A stretch of 64,000 bases of DNA from Cryoendolithus antarcticus (lineage: Eukaryota; Ascomycota; Dothideomycetes; Cladosporiales; Cladosporiaceae). Position 1 is the stretch's first letter; each line of letters starts with the position of its first letter. The DNA is taken from the NCBI GenBank assembly GCA_002077065.1, contig NAJO01000003.1:1054001-1118000 (forward strand), read 5' to 3'. The position numbers were made by a program, and so were the translations under genes. Below are positions 43,728-52,817 of the stretch, in pieces. The notes beneath the pieces were generated by a model, which ran no database searches, was not told the DNA's origin, and saw nothing but the letters and a program-made list of their open reading frames with translations.

Positions 43728-45295
43728 ATGCCCTCGCTCGGTTTCCTGAAGAAGAAGCGCACCAAAGACTCGCAAGAGTCAAACGATCTCAACTCCCCCA
43801 CCTCCCCGACCTTGGACCGCGTCACATCCAACAACACCCCGCTCTCGCCCACAATCTCCAAGAACAGCACGCTGTTCAGCGAGCCGGAGAGCACTACCAA
43901 CCGGACCAACCCCTCGGCAATCCCAACCTCGCCCAAGCCAGCCGAGCAGATGAACAACAATAACCAGATCGTCGGGCAGAACCCCACGGCCAACACCCAG
44001 AATGTCCCTTCTATCAAGAACATGATCAACGGCCCCGATTATGGTGGCAACAACGGCGGCGCCTCGCAGAATGACAGCGCATACAGCAGCCAGACGGCCG
44101 CTTCCTCCGCGCAATCAGCTCTCGGTCTAGCCACCCAGAACGCCCGTGGGAATCCCGTACGTGAGACCAAAGGGAAGTATACTCTGACAGACTTTACGAT
44201 CTCACGGACGCTCGGGACTGGGTCGTTCGGCCGCGTGCATCTCGTGCAGTCGAAACACAATCAGCGATTCTATGCTGTCAAGGTGTTGAAGAAACAGCAG
44301 GTGGTGAAGATGAAGCAGGTGGAGCATACGAATGATGAGAGGAGGATGCTGCAGAGGTGTAAGCATCCTTTTTTGATCACGCTCTGGGGTACCTTTCAGG
44401 ATGGGAAGAACTTGTATATGGTTATGGACTTCATTGAGGGTGGGGAGTTGTTTAGCTTGTTGCGGAAGAGTCAGGTATGTTATTGCAGTTTGGGTGTGGG
44501 TGGCGATTGGCTGACAGTAGTGTGTACAGCGATTCCCTAATCCGGTCGCGAAGTTCTACGCCGCAGAGGTCACGCTTGCGTTGGACTACCTGCATAGTGC
44601 GAATATCATCTATCGCGACCTGAAGCCGGAGAACTTACTACTCGATCGGCATGGACATCTCAAGATTACTGATTTTGGGTTCGCGAAGGAGGTGCCCGAC
44701 ATCACATGGACGCTGTGCGGGACGCCCGACTATCTCGCGCCGGAAGTCGTGAGCTCAAAGGGATACAACAAGAGTGTCGATTGGTGAGTGCTTGAATCCT
44801 CTTCAAGCCAGCATGACAGTACTGACAAACCGCGCAGGTGGTCCCTCGGCATCCTCATCTTCGAAATGCTCTGCGGCTTCACCCCCTTCTGGGACTCCGG
44901 CTCGCCCCTCAAAATCTACGAAAACATCCTCAAAGGCCGCGTCAAGTACCCGCCTTACATCCACCCTGACGCCCAAGACTTGCTCGTCAAGTTGATCACT
45001 TCAGACCTCACGAAACGTCTCGGAAACTTGCATGGAGGGAGCAGAGATGTGATGACGCATCCTTGGTTCGCGGAGGTGACGTGGGAGAGGCTTGCGAAGA
45101 AGGATATTGATGCGCCGTATGTGCCGCCGGTGAAGGGTGGGGTGGGAGATGCGAGTTTGTTCGATAAGTATCCCGAGGAGACGGAGGCCTATGGGCAGGG
45201 AGGGGATGATCCGTGAGTTGTCTTGGGACTTCTCCGCAGCTGCTGATATACTGACTCTATCCATCAGACACGGCAAGCTGTTTCCCGACTTTTAG
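43728..45295 (+). CDS. pkaC: cAMP-dependent protein kinase catalytic subunit
   Basis: 467 aa in four exons: 43728-44474, 44530-44783, 44838-45212 and 45268-45295; introns of 55, 54 and 55 nt, all GT-AG. Coding length is 1404 nt. A disordered Asn/Ser/Thr-rich N-terminus of about 150 residues is typical of filamentous-fungal PKA. The kinase domain starts at [18 protein letters not shown] (glycine loop, about 156-173), with Lys185 in AVKVLKK, catalytic [18 protein letters not shown], the activation loop [14 protein letters not shown] with the phosphorylatable Thr, and [18 protein letters not shown]. The AGC tail ends in LFPDF, a hydrophobic FxxF motif at the very C-terminus. The last exon codes only the final nine residues plus stop. 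PKA acts downstream of cAMP in growth, morphogenesis and virulence of filamentous fungi. Confidence 0.95.
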
Positions 45296-45298
45296 TCC

Positions 45299-45619
45299 AT
45301 GTCGGACGCCGAATTGGAACGCTACGGGGACGAGCTCGATTACGAGGAAGAGTGCGAGTACCCAGGAGAAGGCAGCTGGACGCCTTGCCACACTTGTGCA
45401 CCGAGCTACACAGGCTCTTTCACTTCGATCGATTATGGGATGCCACGCTCCCCTGCTCCCTCGTGGTCCTCCAATGGCGCCTGGTCAACGCGCTCATCTT
45501 ACGACCAGGCTATGAAGGAGCATGCGAAGGCTGTCAAGGAGGAACGGCAGCGCAACAAACAGCGAATGAGAGCTTTTGATGCGGCTCTGTTCTTCGGAGC
45601 GTCGATTTCGGATCCTTGA
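45299..45619 (+). CDS. Small ORF in phase directly after the PKA stop, 106 aa
   Basis: ATG at 45299 lies one codon after the PKA TAG (45293-45295) and in the same reading frame. The frame stays open for 106 codons. The product has an acidic N-terminus (LERYGDELDYEEECEYPGEG), a Ser/Pro/Trp middle and a basic helical part (AMKEHAKAVKEERQRNKQRM). It has no domain I recognise. It could be a small separate gene, part of the PKA 3' UTR with a chance frame, or a readthrough extension of the kinase. A separate start codon so close to the stop would be unusual in a eukaryotic mRNA. Low confidence as an independent gene. Confidence 0.3.
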   Translation: MSDAELERYGDELDYEEECEYPGEGSWTPCHTCAPSYTGSFTSIDYGMPRSPAPSWSSNGAWSTRSSYDQAMKEHAKAVKEERQRNKQRMRAFDAALFFGASISDP

Positions 45620-46003
45620 GGTGGGGTATGGCTTTCGTGCAGCAAGCTATAAATTGGAACGGCATCCATTTGAGCAGAAACTTAAGTGGGTGTTGTTCAG
45701 CGAACCGCACTGACGAGGAGGGGGAGGCAAGGCACTGCGGATTAGCGAATCGATTGAGCAGGATTGTGGCACTGGGCGTTTTTGGCGCACCGCTCTCGAG
45801 CTGGCGGGGACGTTTGCCATGCCATCATTTGAGCCCGGGCGGATCATCAGTGACATCGCTTGGCAGAGTCTGGACTCGGAGAATGGAAAAGCTGTGTTCA
45901 TCACTGACTGCTGTGTCACGTCTGCGTCTGTCATCAAGCCATATGGCATACTGCCCACATCTCTCCACCGTGCCACTTTTCATCCCCAGCAGCGAACATC
46001 CTG
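45620..46003. other. Intergenic between convergent genes
   Basis: A 384-bp stretch with 3' regions on both sides. An open plus-strand frame continues through it into the antisense of the acyltransferase; it is not considered coding. Confidence 0.45.
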
Positions 46004-47684
46004 TCATGACTTTTGCCCTCCCCCAAACAGTTCCCCCAAATCCGGCCGCTCAATCTCCCCGGGCCTTCCATACTTCGCCTGCCACGCGAAATAATACCCC
46101 AAGGCCGCAATCGGCTGACCGACAAGACAAAAACTCGCCCAGAAGACCCAATTCCCTACCGTCTCCCTCCAGCCCCACTCCCCTCCCGCTTTCTTCCCTC
46201 TTCTTGAGAACAGGTCAGTGAGGAATATAAGCGGGATCTGCACCACCATGCCCATGAACGCTAGCCCTAGTATGGAGTGCGTCGGCACACCGACGAGTAG
46301 CTCGTGTAAAGCGGCGGAGAACAGGAAAGTGAGGATTTGGGCTGCTGGGGCCGGCACGCCGCGGCCTACCAACGGGGCGTAGATATGTCGTTTCATGAAG
46401 TGTGCAACGGGCTTGTTCCAGGAAGTCCAGTAGGAGCGTACATCAGAGCAATTCCACCAGTCGCCGTAGAAATCTCGGTCGTCGAAGGTCATTAGTTCGG
46501 CCAGAGCGTTTAGTAGAGATTGGAACAGGGCGTAGAACCCTGCTAGCCAGCAGATCAGGGAGATGGTGCTTAGTTTGAGCACGCGCTCGGTGATGTTTAG
46601 GAGGTTTAAATGGCTGATCTCGGGGAGACTGTTATCGAGTAAGGGCACGGCGTATTGCGCGCAGGTAAGGTAGATCAGGGCGATTGCTAGGGTTGCTTCG
46701 GCAAGGCGTTTGAGGATGAAGGTCCAGCGTATGGAGGGCGTGCGGGGATAGAGGGGTTGATAGATCAGTGTTGGAGCCCACCAGAAGTAGCAGAGGTTTG
46801 GGAGGGTGATGTTTGAGGGGTAGGGGAGGGAGGCGTAAAGGGGAGGCAGGGTAGGGTGGGGTGGTGGGGCCGAGAGGAAGGCGTGCCGGAGGTCGCGGTT
46901 TGTGAAGGCGTAGGAGATTGTTTTTAGCCAGACGATTGTGGCGTGGAGGGTGTGGATGAAGCCGATGCCCGCGGGGTGTTAGACACTGTCGGGATGGACA
47001 CGGGGGACGGGGAGGCATACCTGGATTTTCGATGTACCAATACACGACCGCGGAGGAGACCACCAGATTGCAAGTCGCGTTCACAGCATGCGCGATGGCA
47101 ATCCTCTACCACAGATCCCTCAGAGCCCGTCTCTCAACGTCCAATTGCCTATCCCTCTCCTCACACTCGCTCTTCTTCACCCTCCCCACAGCCTCCCTCG
47201 CATACCGCGCAGCGATAACCTCGATCCCATACGCCACGAATAGATGACAAGGCACCGTCAGATACAGTATCGTTCCATAGATCGTATCGCTCCTGGAGGG
47301 TCCACTCGCAGATATTGTTACTCTAATACCGTACTTCTTGAAGTTCTCGATCATGAGACGCAGTATTGAGGTCGCGAGAACGAGATGCGCTAAGCCTTTG
47401 AACCCATTAAAGGACACTGTCTGCGGGGAATCGCGAGTGAGGCATGAGACGTGGGCCTCTCGGTGTATGGCGAAGGCATGCTTGTACTTGTGGCTGTAGG
47501 CTTTAGCTTGCGCGGCGGAGATGGAGGAAGGACTTGTGTGGCCATTGGGTTGCGAGATATGAAGATTCTTCACGGGAGCGTCTTGCTGGATTTCATTGCT
47601 GCGTTTCCCATCCATCGCCGTGCTGTGTGCGCTGCCATTGCTCCTCCCGTCTCCATCCGCTCGAGGGCGTGTATTCTCGTTCAT
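46004..47684 (-). CDS. dga1-like: DGAT1-type diacylglycerol O-acyltransferase (MBOAT), possibly inactivated
   Basis: Membrane-bound O-acyltransferase making triacylglycerol from diacylglycerol and acyl-CoA in the ER. Start MNENTRPRADG at 47684; a ~60-residue disordered N-terminus precedes the first membrane segments. Family landmarks in order: VNATCNLVVSSAVVYWYIENPG, IGFIHTLHATIVWLKTISYAFTNRDLRH, YFWWAPTLIYQPLYPRT, the FYGDWWN motif, HMKRH-like HFMKRHIYAPL, the catalytic histidine region SAALHELLVGVP, and a final FGQPIAALGYYFAW-like segment. Expected exons are 47021-47684 and 46004-46968 with a 52-nt intron and a CTAAC branch site. Two lesions stand out. Codon 193 is TAG (47106-47108), though family-like sequence continues in the same frame behind it. 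The intron ends in GG instead of AG at 46969-46970. A 75-nt GTGAAG...TAG intron could remove the stop. Either a pseudogene, unusual splicing, or sequence errors. Without lesions the protein would be 542 aa. Confidence 0.7.
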
Positions 47685-48131
47685 GGCGGCACGTCCAAAA
47701 CCATCAACACCTCGGAGTCAGTACCGGAGAGACATTCATATCCACATGGCAAACATGTGGAAAGCCACGTTGGGACACGTCGAGCTGTGGAGTGCGCCAT
47801 GGCAGCTTGCTCTCAATAGGCTTGAAAGTTACGAGGTCAAGATGCAGTTGAGAAAGCTCGAGCGGGGAAGATCGGAATGCGTGAGGGCTGCTCTGCTGTG
47901 CAGCACGATCACGGGTTCACTAATGTACTGCTCATATCATACATCATCGCCACTCTAGTTCACCTTTCATCTGAAGCGATCTCAAGCAGTCTGGCGCGTG
48001 TTGAGTCAACAGAGTCGCAGCTGCCTAGCCAGTCTTCATGTGTCCATCTTCGACAACTGAGCGGCTATAGCGTCTGTTATTGAGCCAAGAACGACGCCTC
48101 CCTCCTCGGGACAGCTCATACAGCGTCGATT
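47685..48131. other. Intergenic, no gene recognised
   Basis: A 447-bp stretch with the acyltransferase promoter and the 3' region of the DUF7918 gene. A 120-codon plus-strand frame crosses it without recognisable sequence. Confidence 0.45.
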
Positions 48132-49238
48132 CTAGTCAGCCGACAAGTCAATGACCTCTGACTCTGCAGCACGCCTCGCGCGCTTCCCTAAGCGACCGCC
48201 TTTCGCAATCTTCATCTCACCATCATCATTCGGCGGACCTGGCTCACTAGGACTGCTCGCCGTGCTGTTGCTGGATCGGGCACGCTTCAGACGCTGGTCT
48301 TCCTTCTTGACGGCAACTGAACGCTCTCTCTCCGCCTTGTTGCGACGCGCGAGCTCTCGGCCCTCCTCAAGGATCAGCGTGTCTGGGTCGCGGTCCTCCA
48401 AGGGCACAGGGGACAGCGAACGCTTCAGGATGCCCTCGTTTTCAAGATCGCCTGTGGAATATTAGCGGGCGTCAGTGTCTATTGAGCGGGGGTCGCTAAC
48501 TGTGTGTGCGATAGCGGAATATGTAGGTAGCGATCGGGCTTCGGCCATAGGGATACTCGAGGTCTACGCGGCTCTTGTCCTTACACTTCTCCGGTATACC
48601 TAAACTACGGCCATGTCAATCATAGAGCCGACGAACAGTAGGACTCGTAAACCGGTACTGACACTTTGTGGCTACCCAGGGCGCGACCCTTGAGTGCCTT
48701 CTCCGGGATGCTAGCGGACGCTGGGAGACTTAAGGTCTTGTGTTTCCAGCTGGCTTCTCCTGCTACTGTACGACATCGGCTCAATTCGACCTTAATCTCG
48801 CCCAAAGTGCTCAGCGTTTTCTTCCCGGGGACTTTGGCGACCTCATCGGCTACATCGAATGTCAGTCATGCTCTACTTCGAGTGAAAATGCATACTCTTG
48901 ACAAGGTCAGCGAAAGCGAAACGCCGAAGCGTACTACCCGCAGCGGTAGTGTTGATCGCACCATTGATCGAGCCATGGCGGTGACGGCCTGGCGTGAGGA
49001 TGATGACTCGCACGTTGATCCCGTCCATGCTGACAGAGAATTTAAGGTGATCCTCCTTGTGAGGGAAGTAATTGCCCAGCTCAAGGTCGACGGAAAAGTG
49101 AGCCCCAAATTTGGCCTCAACATACGCTGTAGCGGTATTTGGCGCATCGTCCCCGGATCGCTCGATGTGGTACTCCTTGAGTTTGCGGCCGTCGACTCTA
49201 ACAACCACATTGGCGTAGGGGAGAATCTCGGCGCGCAT
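48132..49238 (-). CDS. DUF7918-family protein, intact copy
   Basis: 317 aa in four exons: 48896-49238, 48663-48849, 48501-48604 and 48132-48451; introns 48850-48895 (46 nt), 48605-48662 (58 nt) and 48452-48500 (49 nt). Coding length is 954 nt. The second intron uses a weak GTCAGT donor, chosen because it alone restores frame. The N-terminal domain has NVVVRVDGRKLKEY and APNTATAYVEAKFGAHFSV, followed by a beta-rich segment with an internal SMDGINVRV. The middle holds LGEIKVELSRC, IPEKALKGRA and YPYGRSPIATYIFRYRTH. The tail is charged: PVPLEEDRDPDTL-like helix, basic nuclear-signal-like segments (RLKRARS, GKRARRA) and VIDLSAD, which resembles a SUMO-interacting motif. This family is multicopy in Dothideomycetes and of unknown function; a nuclear role is inferred from the tail. 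Confidence 0.75.
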
Positions 49239-49727
49239 GGCTGTGTATGGGGAGCTCCGTGTTTGAGAGATTGTACCAAGTCGTCTCGTGAATGCTCGAG
49301 GCAGTGTTGGAGAGTAATGAACAAGACTACACTATGTCATTGGCAAGCCTACATCACATGCTGTCAGTGAACGCGGCGAGGCAGTCTGGATGAGGTGTTG
49401 TAGCCAGGAGGAAACGAGTAAGCCGAAGTGAAACAAAGTCAAGCAGTGAAGTAATGAGCCACGTCTGAGTGCAGGAGCAACTCGTCGAACTCGAGTTCAT
49501 GAAAGGAGCATGCGGCTGTGCTGTGAGCAGCTGATGATGAACACCATGACTGGTTTGTACATCTCATATTTGAGCCAGTGAAGCCCAGGTGTAGACAGTA
49601 CACCTCCCATTCTCGTATATACCTGTCCCTCGAACGGAGCCTGGCCTGATCCGCCGTTCCAAATCCCGCTAAATGAGCGACAGCGACCCATATCGATCCA
49701 AGAAAACACAAATGAAATTGACCTTCC
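49239..49727. other. Intergenic, no gene recognised
   Basis: A 489-bp stretch with the DUF7918 promoter and the 3' region of the next gene. Nothing recognised. Confidence 0.5.
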
Positions 49728-52700
49728 TCAAGTCTTGTTCTTCTTCCCAAAGATACCGCCCAACTTGCTCTTCTTCTTCTCGTCCTTCTTTCCCTTCGAC
49801 GCCTCTCTCTCTGCCTTGGCCTCATCCACGGCCTTGTCAACACTGTTCTTTGCCGTTGCACTAGGAGGTAGCTCTCCGTCGGTCACGGTGACGCGACCAG
49901 CATGGGTGAAGTACGTCCGCTTCCCAGTGCCAGCCGAGACGACTGAAGCGTTCGTGCGGACACTTGCAGCTCGAGAGTGAGCAGCGAACCTTGCATAATT
50001 GTCCATTGGCATGATTCGGTCCCCTGAGTCAGGGTTGTGGCCGTCGTCGCTCTCTGGTGGTGTGGTTTCTGGGAAGGTGAAGTCAGCAACTGATGGATCG
50101 GCGTACAGGAAGTGCTGATCGGACTCACCATGGCTGCTCAACGGGCTCCTGACAAGTGGCGAATGCGTCGAGAATCTCGCCTTCAACGCTAGTCTAGGCA
50201 CGCCCAAGCTATTGCCACCCATTGGTAGACCGTTCGTGGTGACGCGCCTGTTCATAGGCGGTCCACCCAGAGGTCCTACACTCCCACCAGCATTGGCGAA
50301 GGGGCTATTGCCCGGGAGGCCACCAGTGAACGCTTGACGTGGGAAGGAGGGAAGTGGAGGGGGCTTCGACCTGTTCGGCGCACCCACGATGTTGGAGACA
50401 GCTGGGTCACGACTTGCTTGGTCGCCTCCCTTGTATGCCATGAGTGTCGGTGACCAGCGGCCGGTGTCTGGCTCTGGGACCGGTGGCATGGGAGGTCGTA
50501 CGAACTTCTCGCTCACGCTGCGGGCTAGGGCACGAGATGCAGCAGAGCGAGCCTGTTGTTGTGCCTGAGGTTTGGTGGCAGTCTCATCGGCTTGCTGGCG
50601 GAGGATCGAAGTCGTAGGCTTCGTGAATGTAGTGAAAGTGTCCTCCTCGTCACCGTCAGCCTGACGTGGCTCCACCCTGGTCTCTGAACTGGCGAAGTGG
50701 ACTGTCTCACGCCTGAGTGCTGGGGATGGCTTAGCGTTTACCAGCTGGAGCGGCTTGGGTGGCGCAACGGCCTCTTCCTCTTCTTCTTGTTGCTGTACAG
50801 GAGCTTGCACAGGTAACATTTCCTTAACAGCAGGGATCGACCCGGTCACCGGCGCCTCCTCTTCCTCCGCCTCAGACGGCACAGATTGCTCGTACGCTGA
50901 GTTGGCCTGGGTCGGCTTCACTACCTCCTCCTCACGCACAGCCTTCGCTACAGCCTCTTGCAGCTCGAACCTCTCCGCTGGACTCTCGGCCCTCTTAAAT
51001 GATCTAGCAGGGACATGCGGTGGCGGCATGAACGGCTCACTGAGATCGTACGCCTCCTGAGGCACCCGGATCTCCTCAGCAGCTAGCTCAATAGCCATGG
51101 GCTCGCTGGCATGCGACTCCACCCTCGACAGCGTCGGTGAAGCTGGCAGCATAGGCAAAGCGAAGGGCATGATGGGCTCTTCCGGTGCTGGAGGCGAGGC
51201 GAGACGCTCAATGGATCGGCCCTGCTGTAGAGTTTGTGACCTTTGACGCGAAAAGTCGGGCGGCAGTGACTGAGCATACGACGCCAAACTGGGTATATTG
51301 GCAGGGAGCATGAAGGTATGCCTGAAGCTGCTTGCCCTCGACTCGCTCCGACCAAGATGTGGCGACTGGTTCTCTCTGGGTATGGCGCGGACTCGTCCCA
51401 CAACGCCGCCGTATTCGTCCATTACCTCTCCATATGCATTGGCTTTCTGGCGGACGCAGTCCATAATGTCGCCGTCTATCAACTCCCCGATTGGATCCCC
51501 CTCTTCATCCAAGATCTTGCCACGCTTGTTGACCTTCAGTCCCTTGAGCATGCTGAGTGTTGGTGTGGAGTTGCTGCGCTGTCGGGTATGATTGAGCATA
51601 TCGCCCTGCGAGGCGCGACGGTTCTGGACCGGCGAGCTGCCACGTTCTGATTCTGCATAGTACGACTGAGGATCGCGGCCGCGAGTATGTGACGGAACTG
51701 AATCGGATCGATCGTCCGAGGCAGTACTATAATAGCCTTGCCGTGAGAGCACAGCGCCAGATTCGGGCGTGTCATTGCGGGTGAAGTAAGAGCCATCCTC
51801 GAGCTGCTCTGTGAGTGTCTGGCGTCTGCGATCGAATGGCTTCGACGAGCCGGTCACGATAGTAGGCGAGGTCGCGAGGACTGCCGCGTCCGGATCCGTC
51901 TTGGTGTGTACGTCGTCTCGGGTAGTCGCTTGCCATCGAACATCCGCAGATTGTTCAACGTGCTCCTGAATAGGCGAAGCCGGCCGCCGAATCGAGCGGG
52001 TGTTGGTCCGACTCACTGACGACTTCGACGGACCGTTGCGTTGGTAGTCTCCGTCCCGCTGGCTGCCTTGGGATTGCTCCAGACTACGTGTCGGTGCTTC
52101 TGATCTGCGATCAAGGATTGGGTCGGCCTGCTCTTTCAGCTGTTGCTGTGACTTCTGGCGTTCGAAGAGCCTGGGAGGAGCAACATAACCAGGGGACTTT
52201 GCGGGTCTCTTCGGCGGGTAGTAGCCTGGATTGCCCTCGAGGTTGGCGATGGTAAGCTCAATGGGGGACGGCTTCGCGAATGCAGGATCCTGCGCAAGCT
52301 CCTCGCCGAGCGTCATCTCGGGCAATGAGCTCTTCTTGAGCATCGGCGCGCTCACGGAGCCTTCGGGTGAGTGCCCTCCGCTTGGCACACCTGCGCCATT
52401 GTTGAAGAGCGCGCCGGGAGAGCTGTAGCCCGAATCTGCCGAATGATGTGGGCTAGTCCATCCGCGTTCCTTCGTCAGTTTCGACTTCTGGCGGTTCGGG
52501 CTGTCAATCGAGGGGCTTTCGCCCGCGGGCTTGCTGAAGTAGTCGGTGCTGCTGTTTGCTAGTCCATTGCTCGTGAAACGATGTGGTTGAAGGCTGCTCG
52601 TGCTGGAGTTGGCGTGTGAGAAGCGTCCGTTCGATGGGCGAGCACCATGGGCGCCTGGTGTCACCTCAGCTTTCTTCTCATCTCGTGACTTGAAAGCTGA

Positions 52701-52817
52701 AGGAGGTGGAATTGGAGGTGATGCAACTGGTGCAACGACGGCGTCTTTCGCTGCCTTGCCACCCTTTGCAGCTTTCTCGGCCTTCTGGGCTTTGGACTTC
52801 CTCGAGAAGAGAGGCAT
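49728..52817 (-). CDS. Large disordered protein with DUF3659-like block, 1029 aa
   Basis: Single long exon. The frame opens at 52850; MPLFSRKSKAQKAEKAAKGG at 52817 is the likely start. Almost the whole protein is Ser/Pro/Ala/Glu-rich and disordered. One ordered block around residues 440-500 has KVNKRGKILDEEGDPIGELIDGD and GEVMDEYGGVVGRVR, matching the G-x-h-x-D-x-x-G-x-x-hG-R pattern of the DUF3659 (LEA-like) repeats in fungal proteins; here about two units are present. Both termini are lysine-rich: FSRKSKAQKAEKAAKGG and EREASKGKKDEKKKSKLGGIFGKKNK. The C-terminal GGIFGKKNK resembles membrane- or septal-pore-associated tails, but that is a guess. A 39-nt GTGAGT...CAG segment in frame near 50090-50128 could be an optional intron. 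No orthologue recognised by name. Confidence 0.75.
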   Translation of the reverse strand: MPLFSRKSKAQKAEKAAKGGKAAKDAVVAPVASPPIPPPSAFKSRDEKKAEVTPGAHGARPSNGRFSHANSSTSSLQPHRFTSNGLANSSTDYFSKPAGESPSIDSPNRQKSKLTKERGWTSPHHSADSGYSSPGALFNNGAGVPSGGHSPEGSVSAPMLKKSSLPEMTLGEELAQDPAFAKPSPIELTIANLEGNPGYYPPKRPAKSPGYVAPPRLFERQKSQQQLKEQADPILDRRSEAPTRSLEQSQGSQRDGDYQRNGPSKSSVSRTNTRSIRRPASPIQEHVEQSADVRWQATTRDDVHTKTDPDAAVLATSPTIVTGSSKPFDRRRQTLTEQLEDGSYFTRNDTPESGAVLSRQGYYSTASDDRSDSVPSHTRGRDPQSYYAESERGSSPVQNRRASQGDMLNHTRQRSNSTPTLSMLKGLKVNKRGKILDEEGDPIGELIDGDIMDCVRQKANAYGEVMDEYGGVVGRVRAIPRENQSPHLGRSESRASSFRHTFMLPANIPSLASYAQSLPPDFSRQRSQTLQQGRSIERLASPPAPEEPIMPFALPMLPASPTLSRVESHASEPMAIELAAEEIRVPQEAYDLSEPFMPPPHVPARSFKRAESPAERFELQEAVAKAVREEEVVKPTQANSAYEQSVPSEAEEEEAPVTGSIPAVKEMLPVQAPVQQQEEEEEAVAPPKPLQLVNAKPSPALRRETVHFASSETRVEPRQADGDEEDTFTTFTKPTTSILRQQADETATKPQAQQQARSAASRALARSVSEKFVRPPMPPVPEPDTGRWSPTLMAYKGGDQASRDPAVSNIVGAPNRSKPPPLPSFPRQAFTGGLPGNSPFANAGGSVGPLGGPPMNRRVTTNGLPMGGNSLGVPRLALKARFSTHSPLVRSPLSSHGESDQHFLYADPSVADFTFPETTPPESDDGHNPDSGDRIMPMDNYARFAAHSRAASVRTNASVVSAGTGKRTYFTHAGRVTVTDGELPPSATAKNSVDKAVDEAKAEREASKGKKDEKKKSKLGGIFGKKNKT

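Noticed and set aside
50090..50128. 39-nt GTGAGT...CAG segment inside the DUF3659-like protein as an intron
   Set aside because: In frame and below normal intron length; splicing is not needed for an open frame, so it is left as coding, with optional removal possible.
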